Shown here in pieces: positions 53,277 through 62,736 of a stretch of 64,000 nt of DNA. The translations under genes and the position numbers were made by a program. Position 1 is the stretch's first letter, and each line of letters opens with the position of its first letter. Where the stretch lies: the NCBI RefSeq assembly GCF_937123705.1, contig NZ_CAKZKO010000205.1, forward strand, positions 1-64,000, in the 5' to 3' direction. Origin of the DNA: an uncultured Paraglaciecola sp. GTDB lineage: Bacteria; Pseudomonadota; Gammaproteobacteria; Enterobacterales; Alteromonadaceae. The notes beneath the pieces are model-generated. The model was not told where the DNA came from, did not search any database, and saw only the letters and a list, made by a program, of their open reading frames with translations.

Positions 53277-54296
53277 CTATCTCCTAAGGCTCGATATGAT
53301 CTTTAATATAAATTTCACCCAAACTTTTTCTATATAGGTTAGATGAAATAGTCCCCGTAGCTCTGAATCCAAGCGCTTATGCCATTCCATTGCTTTGCCA
53401 AAAAATTCTATGTTGGTAATTCCTAACTCAGGATGTTCTGAGTAGTGACGGATCATGTCTACTTTTAATTGCAGCGCAGGTGAAAATTGTTTAAATGCAT
53501 CGTCAAAGGTGGTTTTTAAGATGATTAAGGTGTGCTCTTGTATTACACATAGATCACAGGCAACAACTTGATTATCAACTAAATAATACCAGCAACATGC
53601 TTGTTTTGTTTGAGATAGATTTGTCATCATCTCGCTATAGAATCGACCTTGAATATTGCTTGGTGTAATGGCCGTTCCTAGTTCTGCTTTCCAGCTGCGG
53701 GCTTCTATTTCGGCGTATTTCGTTACAGCTTCAGTCACTTCATTGGGTGCCACAATAAGTTGGGTTGATAACTTTTGATCGGCCCTTGCTGCGCGGTTAA
53801 CTACTTTATTGTAATTTTGACGTAAATTTTTACCCAAAGATGCGAAGTACTCTTCAAAAGAACTAGGAATGGGTCGGTTACCTGTTGTTATGTAGTCCAT
53901 AGTTTTGATGTGTGAGCTAGTTGGGATGGTTAGGTTTCTGGAGTCTAATTGCAGTAAATCTAGTTGTAACACCCAGCCTGGCAATGCTTTACAAAGTGTT
54001 TTAAGCGTATTTTCAGTAAGCGAATTTTCATTTTGTACCATTAAGCAGATAGGGGCTTGTGATGGCATGACGCTTTCCCATTGGCCTAAGCCTTTTCTAC
54101 GGAGAAAAACCATGCAAGCTATCTTATCTTGATCATAGCCAATGGCTAGTTTTTCGTTATCTTCAAAAAAATGATTCAATAGCGATTCAATAAAAATCGA
54201 GTTAAGTATGGGTAAGTTGTGTCCTTTGATATTTAGATTATCCCAGTCACTTTTATATTGTTTAAAATCGGTTGCTGGTTTTATTTCCCAATTCAT
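53277..54296 (-). CDS. GNAT/FemAB-like acyltransferase (CelD/BcsL type)
   Basis: A 339-residue protein with two GNAT-like halves, as in the CelD/FemAB group. The central FEEYFASLGKNLRQNYNKVVNRA helix-turn block and the late WYYLVDNQVVACDLCVIQEHTLIILKTTFDDAF and NIEFFGKAMEWHKRLDSE motifs are typical. Such enzymes place acyl or aminoacyl groups on sugars. It lies between a GT2 and a DegT-like aminotransferase with one- to two-base gaps, so the three form one unit. Confidence 0.82.
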   Translation of the reverse strand: MNWEIKPATDFKQYKSDWDNLNIKGHNLPILNSIFIESLLNHFFEDNEKLAIGYDQDKIACMVFLRRKGLGQWESVMPSQAPICLMVQNENSLTENTLKTLCKALPGWVLQLDLLQLDSRNLTIPTSSHIKTMDYITTGNRPIPSSFEEYFASLGKNLRQNYNKVVNRAARADQKLSTQLIVAPNEVTEAVTKYAEIEARSWKAELGTAITPSNIQGRFYSEMMTNLSQTKQACCWYYLVDNQVVACDLCVIQEHTLIILKTTFDDAFKQFSPALQLKVDMIRHYSEHPELGITNIEFFGKAMEWHKRLDSELRGLFHLTYIEKVWVKFILKIISSLRR

Positions 54297-54297
54297 A

Positions 54298-55434
54298 TTA
54301 GTTGTTTTCCATTGAATTTATTATTTTGACTATTGATTCCAACTCTTCTTGCCTTAAACTTTGATGACAGGGCAGTTGCACCAGTCGATTTCTATAGTCT
54401 TGACTAATAATGCAATCAGATAGCGCTACTTCTTCCCACCTTAATACTTGAATACCCATTTTTCGCAACTCTACGAAATGCCTTTCATCATTTAATAAAA
54501 AGGGGAAAACATAGGGGATATTGTTTTCGCTATTTTGATAGAGCGGCTTGCCAATTTTCGATTTGTTTAGTTCTTTAAGAAGGTAATCAAAATTGTAACG
54601 CCTTTTCTTTGCAACCTTTTTAAAATTGCTGTGATTGAGAATAAACCGAGTATGGCGATAGCCTGCTGATGCCATATCTGAGGGAGAGAAATACTTCAAA
54701 CCAGATGTGTCAGCATGGCTGAACTCAGAATCATCTTTAAGGTAATTTGCTTGTTTAACTGTTTTAAATCTAAAACGGTTAATTAAATTAGTTATGCCTA
54801 AAAGGAACAGACATCCCTTTAGTTCTTGTACCCAACTACTTAGCTTGAGAAGCGGAATGTTCGTGTTATTTTTAAAATAAAGTGCTCCGCCGTCAATACT
54901 AGGTAGCAACTTGTTAATACTACAAATTTTTGCATCGACTTCACTAGTGCTGCCTAAATTTTCATATTCCATAAAACTAAATAATGCGTGAGCGCAATCT
55001 TCTATTACTAATAAACGTTCACTTTTAGCTAAATTGATCACGTCATCTATATTTTGCGTAAAACCAAAATATCTAATTACAATACAGTGGGTTACATCTT
55101 TTTTTAGTAACTTTCTAAACTCAGATATATCAACACCTAGACTTGGCAAAATTGGGTAAAAACGGATTTCGTACCCTAAATGAATAAATGGCTCGACTAA
55201 AGCAGGGCAATGATAAGCAGGGATCAAAATAACATTTTTTTTGTCTGAATGCTTAAGAGCTGTGCCCACTACACCCATTGCACCTCGACCATTTCGAGTA
55301 AGTTGGATGTTATTTAACTCCAATTGCTCTGGAAATAATCGTAAGTCCTTTAAGCGAAATTTAGGGGGAGCCTTAATAGTAACAGGCGGAAATTCAGCAG
55401 CATCTGCCATAACAGGAGGAAAAATAACTTCCAT
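54298..55434 (-). CDS. DegT/DnrJ/EryC1-type PLP-dependent aminotransferase
   Basis: A 378-residue fold-type I PLP protein. LIPAYHCPALVEPFIHLGY, VIEDCAHALFSF (Asp146 binds PLP) and CSINKLLPSIDGGAL with the likely Schiff-base Lys175 follow the sugar aminotransferase pattern. It probably makes an amino sugar that the adjacent GNAT-like enzyme then acylates. It is the first gene of the minus-strand trio and diverges from the hydrolase operon across 139 bases. Confidence 0.83.
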   Translation of the reverse strand: MEVIFPPVMADAAEFPPVTIKAPPKFRLKDLRLFPEQLELNNIQLTRNGRGAMGVVGTALKHSDKKNVILIPAYHCPALVEPFIHLGYEIRFYPILPSLGVDISEFRKLLKKDVTHCIVIRYFGFTQNIDDVINLAKSERLLVIEDCAHALFSFMEYENLGSTSEVDAKICSINKLLPSIDGGALYFKNNTNIPLLKLSSWVQELKGCLFLLGITNLINRFRFKTVKQANYLKDDSEFSHADTSGLKYFSPSDMASAGYRHTRFILNHSNFKKVAKKRRYNFDYLLKELNKSKIGKPLYQNSENNIPYVFPFLLNDERHFVELRKMGIQVLRWEEVALSDCIISQDYRNRLVQLPCHQSLRQEELESIVKIINSMENN

Positions 55435-55573
55435 TTATCCGAGCTTTTTCATTAGTATGGGTAATCTAATGCTATCAACATTCTTAATTAGATAACATAG
55501 GTTATTCGGCATGAATATCTCGACACAATCTTATGAATTGTATTCTGACATTACTCTGAGTATGTGAAAATTA

Positions 55574-56404
55574 ATGAACAAAGTAACACTAGAACATTCG
55601 AACACCATCAAAGGTCATTTTGTCCCCTCTACAAAGGGCGACATTCTATTAACTCAATTTGGTGAGTTGTCCAAAACCGCCATCTTATGTTTACCTTCCT
55701 TCGCCGAAGAACTCAATTTAGCCCGAGCAGTTGTTGCCAAACAAGCGCAATACTTTGCCGCAAATCAGTTGCCTTGTGTCATATTGGATTACACCGGTAC
55801 TGGTGATAGCCAAGGGGAGTTTGAGCAGGTAACACCCAATGATTGGCTAGATGATATTCTCGCCGCCGGCCGTTGGTTGCAACTGCAAGGTGTTGAGAAT
55901 ATTGTACTGTGGGGCCTGCGTTTTGGTTCGCTATTGGCAATGGTCCATCAAGATAAGTTACTCAGTGAGTTACCCATTGTGGCACAACTGCACTGGAAAC
56001 CGGTGACTAATGGTAAGCAGTTTGCCAGCCAATTTATTCGCATTAAGCAAGCCAATAGTATGATGAACCAATCGAGCGAGGAAAAGATAAATTGGCGGGA
56101 ACATATTCTGGCTGGCAACCCTACCGAGATAGCCGGTTATTCTATTAATGCGTCCATGCTAAACGCCCTAGACCAATTAAAAGTACCAGCCGACTTTATC
56201 CCTAAAGTGCCTTTTTTATGGTTAGAGTTGGCGGCAAACGCTGCCACCCCTGCTGTGACTCGCTTCACTAATAATTGGCCTGAAGCAAGTTATCAATTAA
56301 TTTGCCAACAAACACCGGCATTTTGGCAAGTGCCCGAGGTATTTGATTTGCCTGACTTGTATGCCATTAGCCCGGCCTTTTTGCAGAATTTGGAGGGCGT
56401 ATAA
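55574..56404 (+). CDS. XrtA-associated hydrolase 2 (alpha/beta fold, TIGR03101 type)
   Basis: A 276-residue alpha/beta-hydrolase-like protein. CLPSFAEELNLARAVVAKQA and LDYTGTGDSQGEF match the exosortase-A hydrolase 2 family. The nucleophile elbow reads GLRFG (Arg116 in place of the usual Ser), so classical esterase activity is doubtful. The next gene, hydrolase 1, starts one base before its stop ends (TAATG-like overlap). The pair is a frequent companion of XrtA loci with unknown function. Confidence 0.9.
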   Translation: MNKVTLEHSNTIKGHFVPSTKGDILLTQFGELSKTAILCLPSFAEELNLARAVVAKQAQYFAANQLPCVILDYTGTGDSQGEFEQVTPNDWLDDILAAGRWLQLQGVENIVLWGLRFGSLLAMVHQDKLLSELPIVAQLHWKPVTNGKQFASQFIRIKQANSMMNQSSEEKINWREHILAGNPTEIAGYSINASMLNALDQLKVPADFIPKVPFLWLELAANAATPAVTRFTNNWPEASYQLICQQTPAFWQVPEVFDLPDLYAISPAFLQNLEGV

Positions 56405-57231
56405 TGGAAACGGCTATCAGTTTTAGGATTAATAACCAGCCTAGTTTGGGGATTTTGCATAATCCCGATAACGCCAAAGATACTGCTGTGTTGCTGGTGG
56501 TAGGCGGTCCGCAATATCGTGTAGGCAGTCATCGCCAATTTGTTCAGCTTTCACGTTTTTTGGCCGAAAATAATATTGCCAGTTTGCGCTTTGATTGCAG
56601 AGGCATGGGCGATGCAGCGGGTGAAAAACAGACCTTTGAACATTTAGATGATGATATCAAAGCCGCTACCGATGCGCTGCTAGCAAACTGCCCCGACGTC
56701 AAAAAAGTAGTGATTTGGGGCCTATGTGATGCCGCCTCTGCCGCCTTGCTCTATGCCCATCAAGACTCGCGCATAACAGGTTTGATTTTGCTTAACCCTT
56801 GGCTTACAAACGAGCAAGCCATGGCGAAAAGCATGGTGAAATATTATTACTTGCAACGATTGTTATCTAAAGACTTTTGGCGAAAATTAGTCAAAGGCAA
56901 TGTCAATGTGGGAGGCAGTCTAAAAGATGCTAAAGGCTTTGTGGCCGACAGTATGCAACAGAGTGAGTCGGACTCTGGCAGTTATCAACAGCGCATGCTG
57001 ACTGGTGCGCAAAAATTTAAAGGGCAAGTATGTATGATCTTAAGTGGTAATGACTTAACCGCACGGGAATTTAATGAGCAAGCCCAGTCTAACAAGCAAT
57101 GGAAACAGTTTGTAGAAAACTGTCAATTGCACCATTTAGAAAAGGCCGATCATACTTTTTCAAACCAGGATTTGAAGCTTGAAGTAGAAAGAATTACTGC
57201 ACTATTTGTTAGTGGTAGTGATGTTGTGTGA
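56404..57231 (+). CDS. XrtA-associated hydrolase 1 (alpha/beta fold, TIGR03100 type)
   Basis: A 275-residue alpha/beta hydrolase. LVVGGPQYRVGSHRQFVQLSR and RFDCRGMGDAAG are family hallmarks. The nucleophile elbow is GLCDAA with Cys108 instead of Ser, as in dienelactone-hydrolase-like enzymes; ADHTF near the C-terminus supplies the His. It is translationally coupled to hydrolase 2. Substrate unknown; a role in acyl transfer to the polymer or to its precursors is a guess. Confidence 0.9.
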   Translation: METAISFRINNQPSLGILHNPDNAKDTAVLLVVGGPQYRVGSHRQFVQLSRFLAENNIASLRFDCRGMGDAAGEKQTFEHLDDDIKAATDALLANCPDVKKVVIWGLCDAASAALLYAHQDSRITGLILLNPWLTNEQAMAKSMVKYYYLQRLLSKDFWRKLVKGNVNVGGSLKDAKGFVADSMQQSESDSGSYQQRMLTGAQKFKGQVCMILSGNDLTAREFNEQAQSNKQWKQFVENCQLHHLEKADHTFSNQDLKLEVERITALFVSGSDVV

Positions 57232-57394
57232 TATTAATTGAGGGAAGTTATATAAATTTAAAATTTCCATATTTAAGTTAAATATTAAACAATACTGCAC
57301 TTTAATATTGGGTCTAGAAAGCAGTGAAAGTAAATACTTGCATTAAGACTAATAGTTAAAACAAATATCGAATTATTGTTGAAAAGGAAGAATC

Positions 57395-58384
57395 ATGTTT
57401 TTAGGGTACATTCATTATTTCAGGGCTCTAGCTATATTTTTTATTGTGGCTGGTCACTCTATAGATGCATTTATTTGGAGTAATGAGGATATAGAAAAAA
57501 TATTGAGAATTTTAATTTCCAATGGCAGTGTTCTATTTGTTTTTATAGCTGGCTACCTTTTTCAACATCTATCACACAAATTCGATAAATCAAAATACTA
57601 CAGGTCTAAATTAAAAAATGTAATTGTTCCATATTTGCTCATTTCAATTCCTGCAATATTGATATTTGTAACAATTATTGAGCGAGAGTCTGTTTGGGAA
57701 GGTTTTTACGACTATTCGATACTTCAACAAATTGGTTTATTTTACTTAACCGGAAAACACCTAGCCCCTCTCTGGTTTATACCTATGATCTCAATATTTT
57801 ATTTGATTGCACCGATTTTAGTTAAAGCAGATAAAGGAAAAATAATTTACTTTTTCTTACCCATTTTCATAATTGTGTCCTGTTATTTTGGCCGAGGCTT
57901 ACCACATGAAAGCTTTGTTCATTTCTTTTCTATTTATTTACTTGGTATGTTTTGTAGTCACTTTAAGACTAAGATTAATCCATTAATCAGCCACAACTTA
58001 TTTATACTCATTGCGGTTCCGCTCATAGTTTATCTTGCTTATTATGAATTTCATTATAAGGATGGAACAATGACATATGTGAACTATTTGCAAAAGTTGA
58101 TGATGTCGGTTTTTTTCCTTGGTTTGTTTTTTAAATTCAATTCCTATTTAAACTCAAAGGTAATTGGTACCATTGCAGATACAAGCTTTGGCGTATTTTT
58201 TATTCATTCGTACTTTTTAACGGCAGGAAAGTTACTGTTTTTCAATGTATATGAAAAAAATGCAAGTGGTGATTTGGTAGCCTATTTCATAGTAGCAACA
58301 ACTACGCTGTTCGCTTGTTCACTTATCATCTTACTAATAAAGAAAATATTTGGGAAATATAGTAAGTTAATTGTCGGAAGTTAG
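57395..58384 (+). CDS. Acyltransferase-3 family membrane protein
   Basis: A 329-residue protein with about ten hydrophobic segments. The N-terminal YIHYFRALAIFFIVAGHSIDAF has the Arg10 and His21 expected in the active site. The family acetylates or acylates sugars using acyl-CoA at the inner membrane. GGAAG lies before ATG 57395. Base composition is AT-rich. The 291 bases after it show no gene and no clear terminator. Confidence 0.87.
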   Translation: MFLGYIHYFRALAIFFIVAGHSIDAFIWSNEDIEKILRILISNGSVLFVFIAGYLFQHLSHKFDKSKYYRSKLKNVIVPYLLISIPAILIFVTIIERESVWEGFYDYSILQQIGLFYLTGKHLAPLWFIPMISIFYLIAPILVKADKGKIIYFFLPIFIIVSCYFGRGLPHESFVHFFSIYLLGMFCSHFKTKINPLISHNLFILIAVPLIVYLAYYEFHYKDGTMTYVNYLQKLMMSVFFLGLFFKFNSYLNSKVIGTIADTSFGVFFIHSYFLTAGKLLFFNVYEKNASGDLVAYFIVATTTLFACSLIILLIKKIFGKYSKLIVGS

Positions 58385-58675
58385 GAAGCAAATTGGCGGC
58401 CAAATTATCACAAATCGAAGCATACTTTCAAATTTGAATTTTTTGTATCTTGTTACAATCGTTCGAACATGCTTAAGTCGTGCAAAAGAAATTTCGACTA
58501 AATGTTAGTATTTTTTATATTTTCTAAATTAATCGGGGCATGGCAATCACACTTTAATTTAGTTTGGCGAAATGAATAATGTAAAAATGACATTCAATTA
58601 TAAAGCCAAAATAAAGGTCAAAAATCCCTAACTTATTAAATCAAAAAGTTTGGCAAAAAAAATAAAGGACTAAAT

Positions 58676-60529
58676 ATGAGCACGCTTGATACCGTTTTAC
58701 CTTTCGATACTATCTACAAGCAATTAAAGAAGGATGTTAAATCAAGTAAAAGTTTTCTTACTGGAAAATATAATCTCAGCTATGGTGATTTATTTAGCAA
58801 AGTTGAAAAATGTAATGCCTTATTTCATCAACTCAATTTAAATGTGGGTGATAGGGTTGTTTTGCTTTGCCATGATGATGTGGAAACCAGTGCATTCTTT
58901 TTCGCCACCTTGCTCGCGGGCCTATCTTTGGTTGTGCTCGATCCTCAAGCTTCTAATTCAGAGGTGACTATACTATTAAGCGCCGCCGAGGCTGCTGCGA
59001 TTTTTATGGACGAAAAAAAGGCTGACGAGATACTGAAAGTCAGTGTTGAAACAGAAGTTCCATTGTATAAAATCAAGAAGGGATCATTTAGTAAATCCGC
59101 GTTTGGCCTCTTGCGGCTTAAGAAAGATAGTGCATCAGATGAATACCCATTAGTTACCAATAAGTTAAATAGAGTTGACCAACCACTGGGAGATATTGAC
59201 TATCAAACTCCAGCGTTAATCCTATTTACATCTGGTACAACTTCATCTCCTAAGGGAGTGGAATTGAGCTTTAAAAACATCATGGTACAACAAGCAGTAT
59301 ACATGGAAAAGTTTGAACTCGAGCCATCTGCAATAGTAATGAATCATTTGCCATTACATCATACCGATGGATTAAATATGGCCGCTCTCATGTTGTTTTG
59401 TAGTGGCGCTAGTTGGATACGACCAGAACAGGTTGGTCATCACAATATTGAGGACTTTCTATATTCGGTGCAGCGCTACAACGTATCTCATGTCATTACT
59501 GTTCCAGCGGTACTAAATATTATCCAATCTTTGCCTGAGGAATTTGATGATTGCTTTACGGGAAATGACTTTAAATTTCTTATTTCAACAGCAGGTTTTC
59601 TCGAAGAGCAATTGTGGCTGACCATTGAATCTCGATTTAATATTCAGATCACAAATGTATACGGTTTAACAGAAACGGTGTCGCAGGCTATATTTTGTGG
59701 CCCTGAGCAATCTTCAAGACGAATGGGCACAATAGGGAAGCCCATTGGTTGTATTGCAAAAATTGTAGATGTAGAAGGAAACGAAGTAAATATTGGAGAC
59801 TCAGGAGAGCTGTTGCTTAAAGGTGACTTGATTATGAACGGCTATTTCAGAAATGAAGAAGCGACATCAAGTGTATTGCAAGATGGTTGGTTTGCCACAG
59901 GTGATTTAGCAACCTTAGATGATGAAGGTTTTTACCGTATAGTTGGTCGTAAGAAGAACATGATAAACCGCACTGGTTTGGCGCTATATCCTGAAGATAT
60001 TACAACTGTATTGTTAGGTGTAAATGGCATTAACGAAGCCACTACTGTGGGGTTACCGGATCCATTTCTAGAAGAAGTGGTGGTGAGCTGTGTGGTTCTG
60101 GCTGCAAGTGTAAATCTGTCGGAAAATGAAATAATTGCCTATTGCCGAGAACACCTTGCACCCGAAAAAATTCCTAATCATATTGTATTCTTCGATTCAT
60201 TTCCTTATGGCCCCGCGGGAAAAATTGAAATACAGAAAGTTAAGAAGCAAGCTCAGCAGTACCTATCAGGAGCAGAAACCTCCACTTCTGGTTCAGTGAT
60301 GGAGCAAACATTTGCATTAGCAGCTTCAATTTTTAAAACGCCAATCAATGAATTAAAACCAGAATCCACTCAAGAAACCTTAGTGGGGTGGGACTCTTTA
60401 GGACAACTTCAATTGGTAGTGGCCCTAGAAAAACACTTTAATATATCTCTAAGTGCGCGTGATGTTATGAACATCAAATCATTGGAAAATGCCGTTGAAA
60501 TCGTAAATTCGAAATTGGAAAGTAAATAA
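58676..60529 (+). CDS. Adenylate-forming acyl ligase fused to a carrier-protein domain
   Basis: A 617-residue two-domain protein. Residues about 25-520 form an AMP-forming ligase: LFTSGTTSSPKGVELS (ATP loop), NVYGLTETV, GDLATLDDEGFYRIVGR and GPAGKIEIQKVKK (catalytic Lys). Residues about 535-617 form a phosphopantetheine-binding carrier domain with Ser574 in GWDSLGQL. The protein should activate a carboxylic or amino acid and load it on its own carrier domain, as DltA and DltC do as separate proteins. It resembles the ligases of exosortase-A loci but with the carrier fused. It leads a tight plus-strand operon. Confidence 0.92.
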   Translation: MSTLDTVLPFDTIYKQLKKDVKSSKSFLTGKYNLSYGDLFSKVEKCNALFHQLNLNVGDRVVLLCHDDVETSAFFFATLLAGLSLVVLDPQASNSEVTILLSAAEAAAIFMDEKKADEILKVSVETEVPLYKIKKGSFSKSAFGLLRLKKDSASDEYPLVTNKLNRVDQPLGDIDYQTPALILFTSGTTSSPKGVELSFKNIMVQQAVYMEKFELEPSAIVMNHLPLHHTDGLNMAALMLFCSGASWIRPEQVGHHNIEDFLYSVQRYNVSHVITVPAVLNIIQSLPEEFDDCFTGNDFKFLISTAGFLEEQLWLTIESRFNIQITNVYGLTETVSQAIFCGPEQSSRRMGTIGKPIGCIAKIVDVEGNEVNIGDSGELLLKGDLIMNGYFRNEEATSSVLQDGWFATGDLATLDDEGFYRIVGRKKNMINRTGLALYPEDITTVLLGVNGINEATTVGLPDPFLEEVVVSCVVLAASVNLSENEIIAYCREHLAPEKIPNHIVFFDSFPYGPAGKIEIQKVKKQAQQYLSGAETSTSGSVMEQTFALAASIFKTPINELKPESTQETLVGWDSLGQLQLVVALEKHFNISLSARDVMNIKSLENAVEIVNSKLESK

Positions 60530-61431
60530 TGAGCGAACTAAAAAAGGATGATGGGATAGTAATTTTGGGGCACCCGCGATCAGGGACCACTTTACTCAGG
60601 CGTTTGCTAAATGGACATGAAAATTTGCATTGCCCGGGTGAAACCCATGTTTTGAACGCTTGCGCTCGTTTCATTCAGGCTGAACATACTGCCGATGGGT
60701 TGGATATGGGGGTGTTGGCAGGAATGAGCTTTGTTGGCATGTCTGATGGCCAAGTATTAGACAAATTACGGCATTTTGCCTTCGAACTACTCTCTTTCTC
60801 TACTCAAAATACAACAAAGCGTTGGGTTGAAAAAACAGCGGCCGATTCTTTCTATATTGATGAAATTGACACCCTGTTTGGAGAACATGCTAAATTTATT
60901 GGAATAGTTCGCCATGGGCTGGATGTAGCAATAAGTTGCAAGGAGTTTAGTGATGCTTCTGGCATGTATATTAATATGTTTAAATCTTATATACGCCAAT
61001 ATGAACAACCTATTGAGGCCATGTTACATTCATGGATGGATGTAACCTATAAATTAATGAATTTTGCTGAGCGCCATCCAGCGAATTGCCTACTTATTCG
61101 TTATGAAGATCTTCTAGAACAGCCCAAAGAGGTATTAGAATATGTTTGTGAATTTATAAATGAGCCTTATACCGATAACATGCTAACCGAAGGTTTAGCT
61201 AATACGATTGACTTAGGACTGAGTGATCCCAAGTGTATGGAGAAAGAAAAAATTGACAAGTCGAATGTTAATAAATGGGATAAATTACCTGGCTATCAAT
61301 TAAGTCGACTGGCTGAAATTGCCAATCCATTATTGGAAAAGTTGGGATATACAGAAATCACAAATGTTGAAGAGGTTAGTCTTACTCTAGCGAGAAGACA
61401 ATATGAAATATCTCTCGCAATAAAACGCTAG
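60529..61431 (+). CDS. Sulfotransferase-family protein
   Basis: A 300-residue cytoplasmic protein with the 5'-phosphosulfate-binding loop HPRSGTTLLRRLL (residues 15-27) near the N-terminus and the 3'-phosphate motif region RHGLDVAISCKEFSDASG. It likely uses PAPS to sulfate a small precursor or sugar. ATG 60529 overlaps the ligase stop by one base, and the MBOAT gene follows after ten bases. Its presence inside the acyl-transfer operon suggests a sulfated acyl or sugar product (inference). Confidence 0.87.
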   Translation: MSELKKDDGIVILGHPRSGTTLLRRLLNGHENLHCPGETHVLNACARFIQAEHTADGLDMGVLAGMSFVGMSDGQVLDKLRHFAFELLSFSTQNTTKRWVEKTAADSFYIDEIDTLFGEHAKFIGIVRHGLDVAISCKEFSDASGMYINMFKSYIRQYEQPIEAMLHSWMDVTYKLMNFAERHPANCLLIRYEDLLEQPKEVLEYVCEFINEPYTDNMLTEGLANTIDLGLSDPKCMEKEKIDKSNVNKWDKLPGYQLSRLAEIANPLLEKLGYTEITNVEEVSLTLARRQYEISLAIKR

Positions 61432-61441
61432 GTTAGAAGTC

Positions 61442-62593
61442 ATGCATTTTGTTTCAATCGAGTGGTTTAGCTGGATACTGATAACGGTTGCGTTTTATTG
61501 GCTAGTAGCAGACAAATTCCGTCGTCATTTATTGATGTTTTGCACTGCAGTATTTTTGTTACTTAATTCCCCTGTTTCTTTCGGGCTATTGGCTGCTTTA
61601 ACTATTGGCTCATATTTAGGAGTCAATTCGTCACAAGGATCGATGAGTGGAATAAAGGCTAGTTTTCTTGTTGGCGCAGTGCTGCTTTTGTTAGTGGGTT
61701 ACAAGTACGCCGTTGAACTTGTTCCTATACAAGGGCAAGTTGCAATAATCATTCCCCTAGGATTAGCTTATTATAGCTTGCGAGTGATTCACTATATCTT
61801 AGAAGCGTACAAGGGGAGTTTGCCCCGCCATAGTCTTGTGGATTATCTACAATATCAATTTTTTCTTCCAACCTTAGTCATTGGGCCAATTCATAGATTT
61901 AATGATTTCCTAATTAGCTCTAAGAAAAACCATTGGAAAATGGAGTATCTTACTTCAGGTGCAGAACGAATTTTATATGGCTATGTAAAGATTACTTTTC
62001 TTGGCAACTATCTAATTTCGGGCGTATTTCAAAATTATATTGATAGTTTAGGATCCGCAGATGAACCTGGAATTATTTATTTGAACATGGTTAGGAATGG
62101 CCTAAACCTATATATGCAATTCTCAGGATTTTCAGATATTGCTATTGGTTTTGCCAAAATGTTGGGCTTTAAGGTTATGGAGAATTTTAATTGGCCTTAT
62201 TTTCAAAAGAATATATCTGATTTTTGGCGTTGTTGGCATATTTCACTCACTAGTTGGTGTAGGGAATACGTATTTAACACTGTGATGTCTAGTTCTCGCA
62301 GTCCTGCATTGGGGGCAATTGCCACTATGCTTATCATTGGTGTATGGCATGAATTAAGTTTTAAATATGTCGTTTGGGGGGCTTACCATGGTTTGGGAAT
62401 AGTAGTCTGGCAGCTATTTCAAAAATTCAAACCGCAACTTCCAGCTTTACCTACAATAATCAGCCCTATCACATATGTGTTGAGTGTTTTGTTAACTCTC
62501 AACTTTGTATGGTTTGGGTTTAATATAGTGAGTTACCCCACCATCTTTGAAGGATTTGCGGCGATGGGAAAAGTACTAGTATTTTGGATGTAA
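61442..62593 (+). CDS. MBOAT-family O-acyltransferase (AlgI/DltB-like)
   Basis: A 383-residue polytopic protein. The family blocks FLPTLVIGPIHRF, MQFSGFSDIAIGFAKMLGFKVMENFNWPYF, ISDFWRCWHISLTSWCREYVFN (His266) and the invariant-His region IIGVWHEL (His303) are present. Members move acyl groups across the membrane onto extracellular polymers (alginate, teichoic acid, cellulose). It is shorter than AlgI at the C-terminus. Next come a 45-residue membrane protein and a membrane-anchored SGNH protein, the order seen for DltB partners. Confidence 0.93.
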   Translation: MHFVSIEWFSWILITVAFYWLVADKFRRHLLMFCTAVFLLLNSPVSFGLLAALTIGSYLGVNSSQGSMSGIKASFLVGAVLLLLVGYKYAVELVPIQGQVAIIIPLGLAYYSLRVIHYILEAYKGSLPRHSLVDYLQYQFFLPTLVIGPIHRFNDFLISSKKNHWKMEYLTSGAERILYGYVKITFLGNYLISGVFQNYIDSLGSADEPGIIYLNMVRNGLNLYMQFSGFSDIAIGFAKMLGFKVMENFNWPYFQKNISDFWRCWHISLTSWCREYVFNTVMSSSRSPALGAIATMLIIGVWHELSFKYVVWGAYHGLGIVVWQLFQKFKPQLPALPTIISPITYVLSVLLTLNFVWFGFNIVSYPTIFEGFAAMGKVLVFWM

Positions 62594-62596
62594 AAA

Positions 62597-62734
62597 ATGA
62601 AAACAATTCTTAGTAAGTATTTGCCAAATTGGGCATTTAGACTCGTTCTAACTGCCTGGTATCTATGTTTGGTTGGCATAGTGATTTATTTTGCCTTTGA
62701 ACCAACCGCTGAATTCAAATATTTGGCTTTATAA
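62597..62734 (+). CDS. 45-residue single-pass membrane protein, DltX-like
   Basis: A short gene, ATG 62597 to TAA 62732-62734, three bases after the MBOAT stop and two bases before the SGNH start. A basic N-terminus (MKTILSKYLPNWAFR) is followed by one membrane helix (about residues 16-34) and a short C-terminal tail ending EFKYLAL. DltX, the small partner of DltB, has the same size and layout and a C-terminal F-x-Y-x-x-F pattern with its Tyr fourth from the end; here Tyr42 is fourth from the end (FKYLAL). The resemblance is from memory and short, but gene position agrees. The gene is likely real. Confidence 0.7.
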   Translation: MKTILSKYLPNWAFRLVLTAWYLCLVGIVIYFAFEPTAEFKYLAL

Positions 62735-62736
62735 TT

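Noticed and set aside
58385..58675. Possible gene or RNA in the gap before the ligase
   Set aside because: AT-rich, all frames interrupted, no strong hairpin with T run; nothing could be supported.
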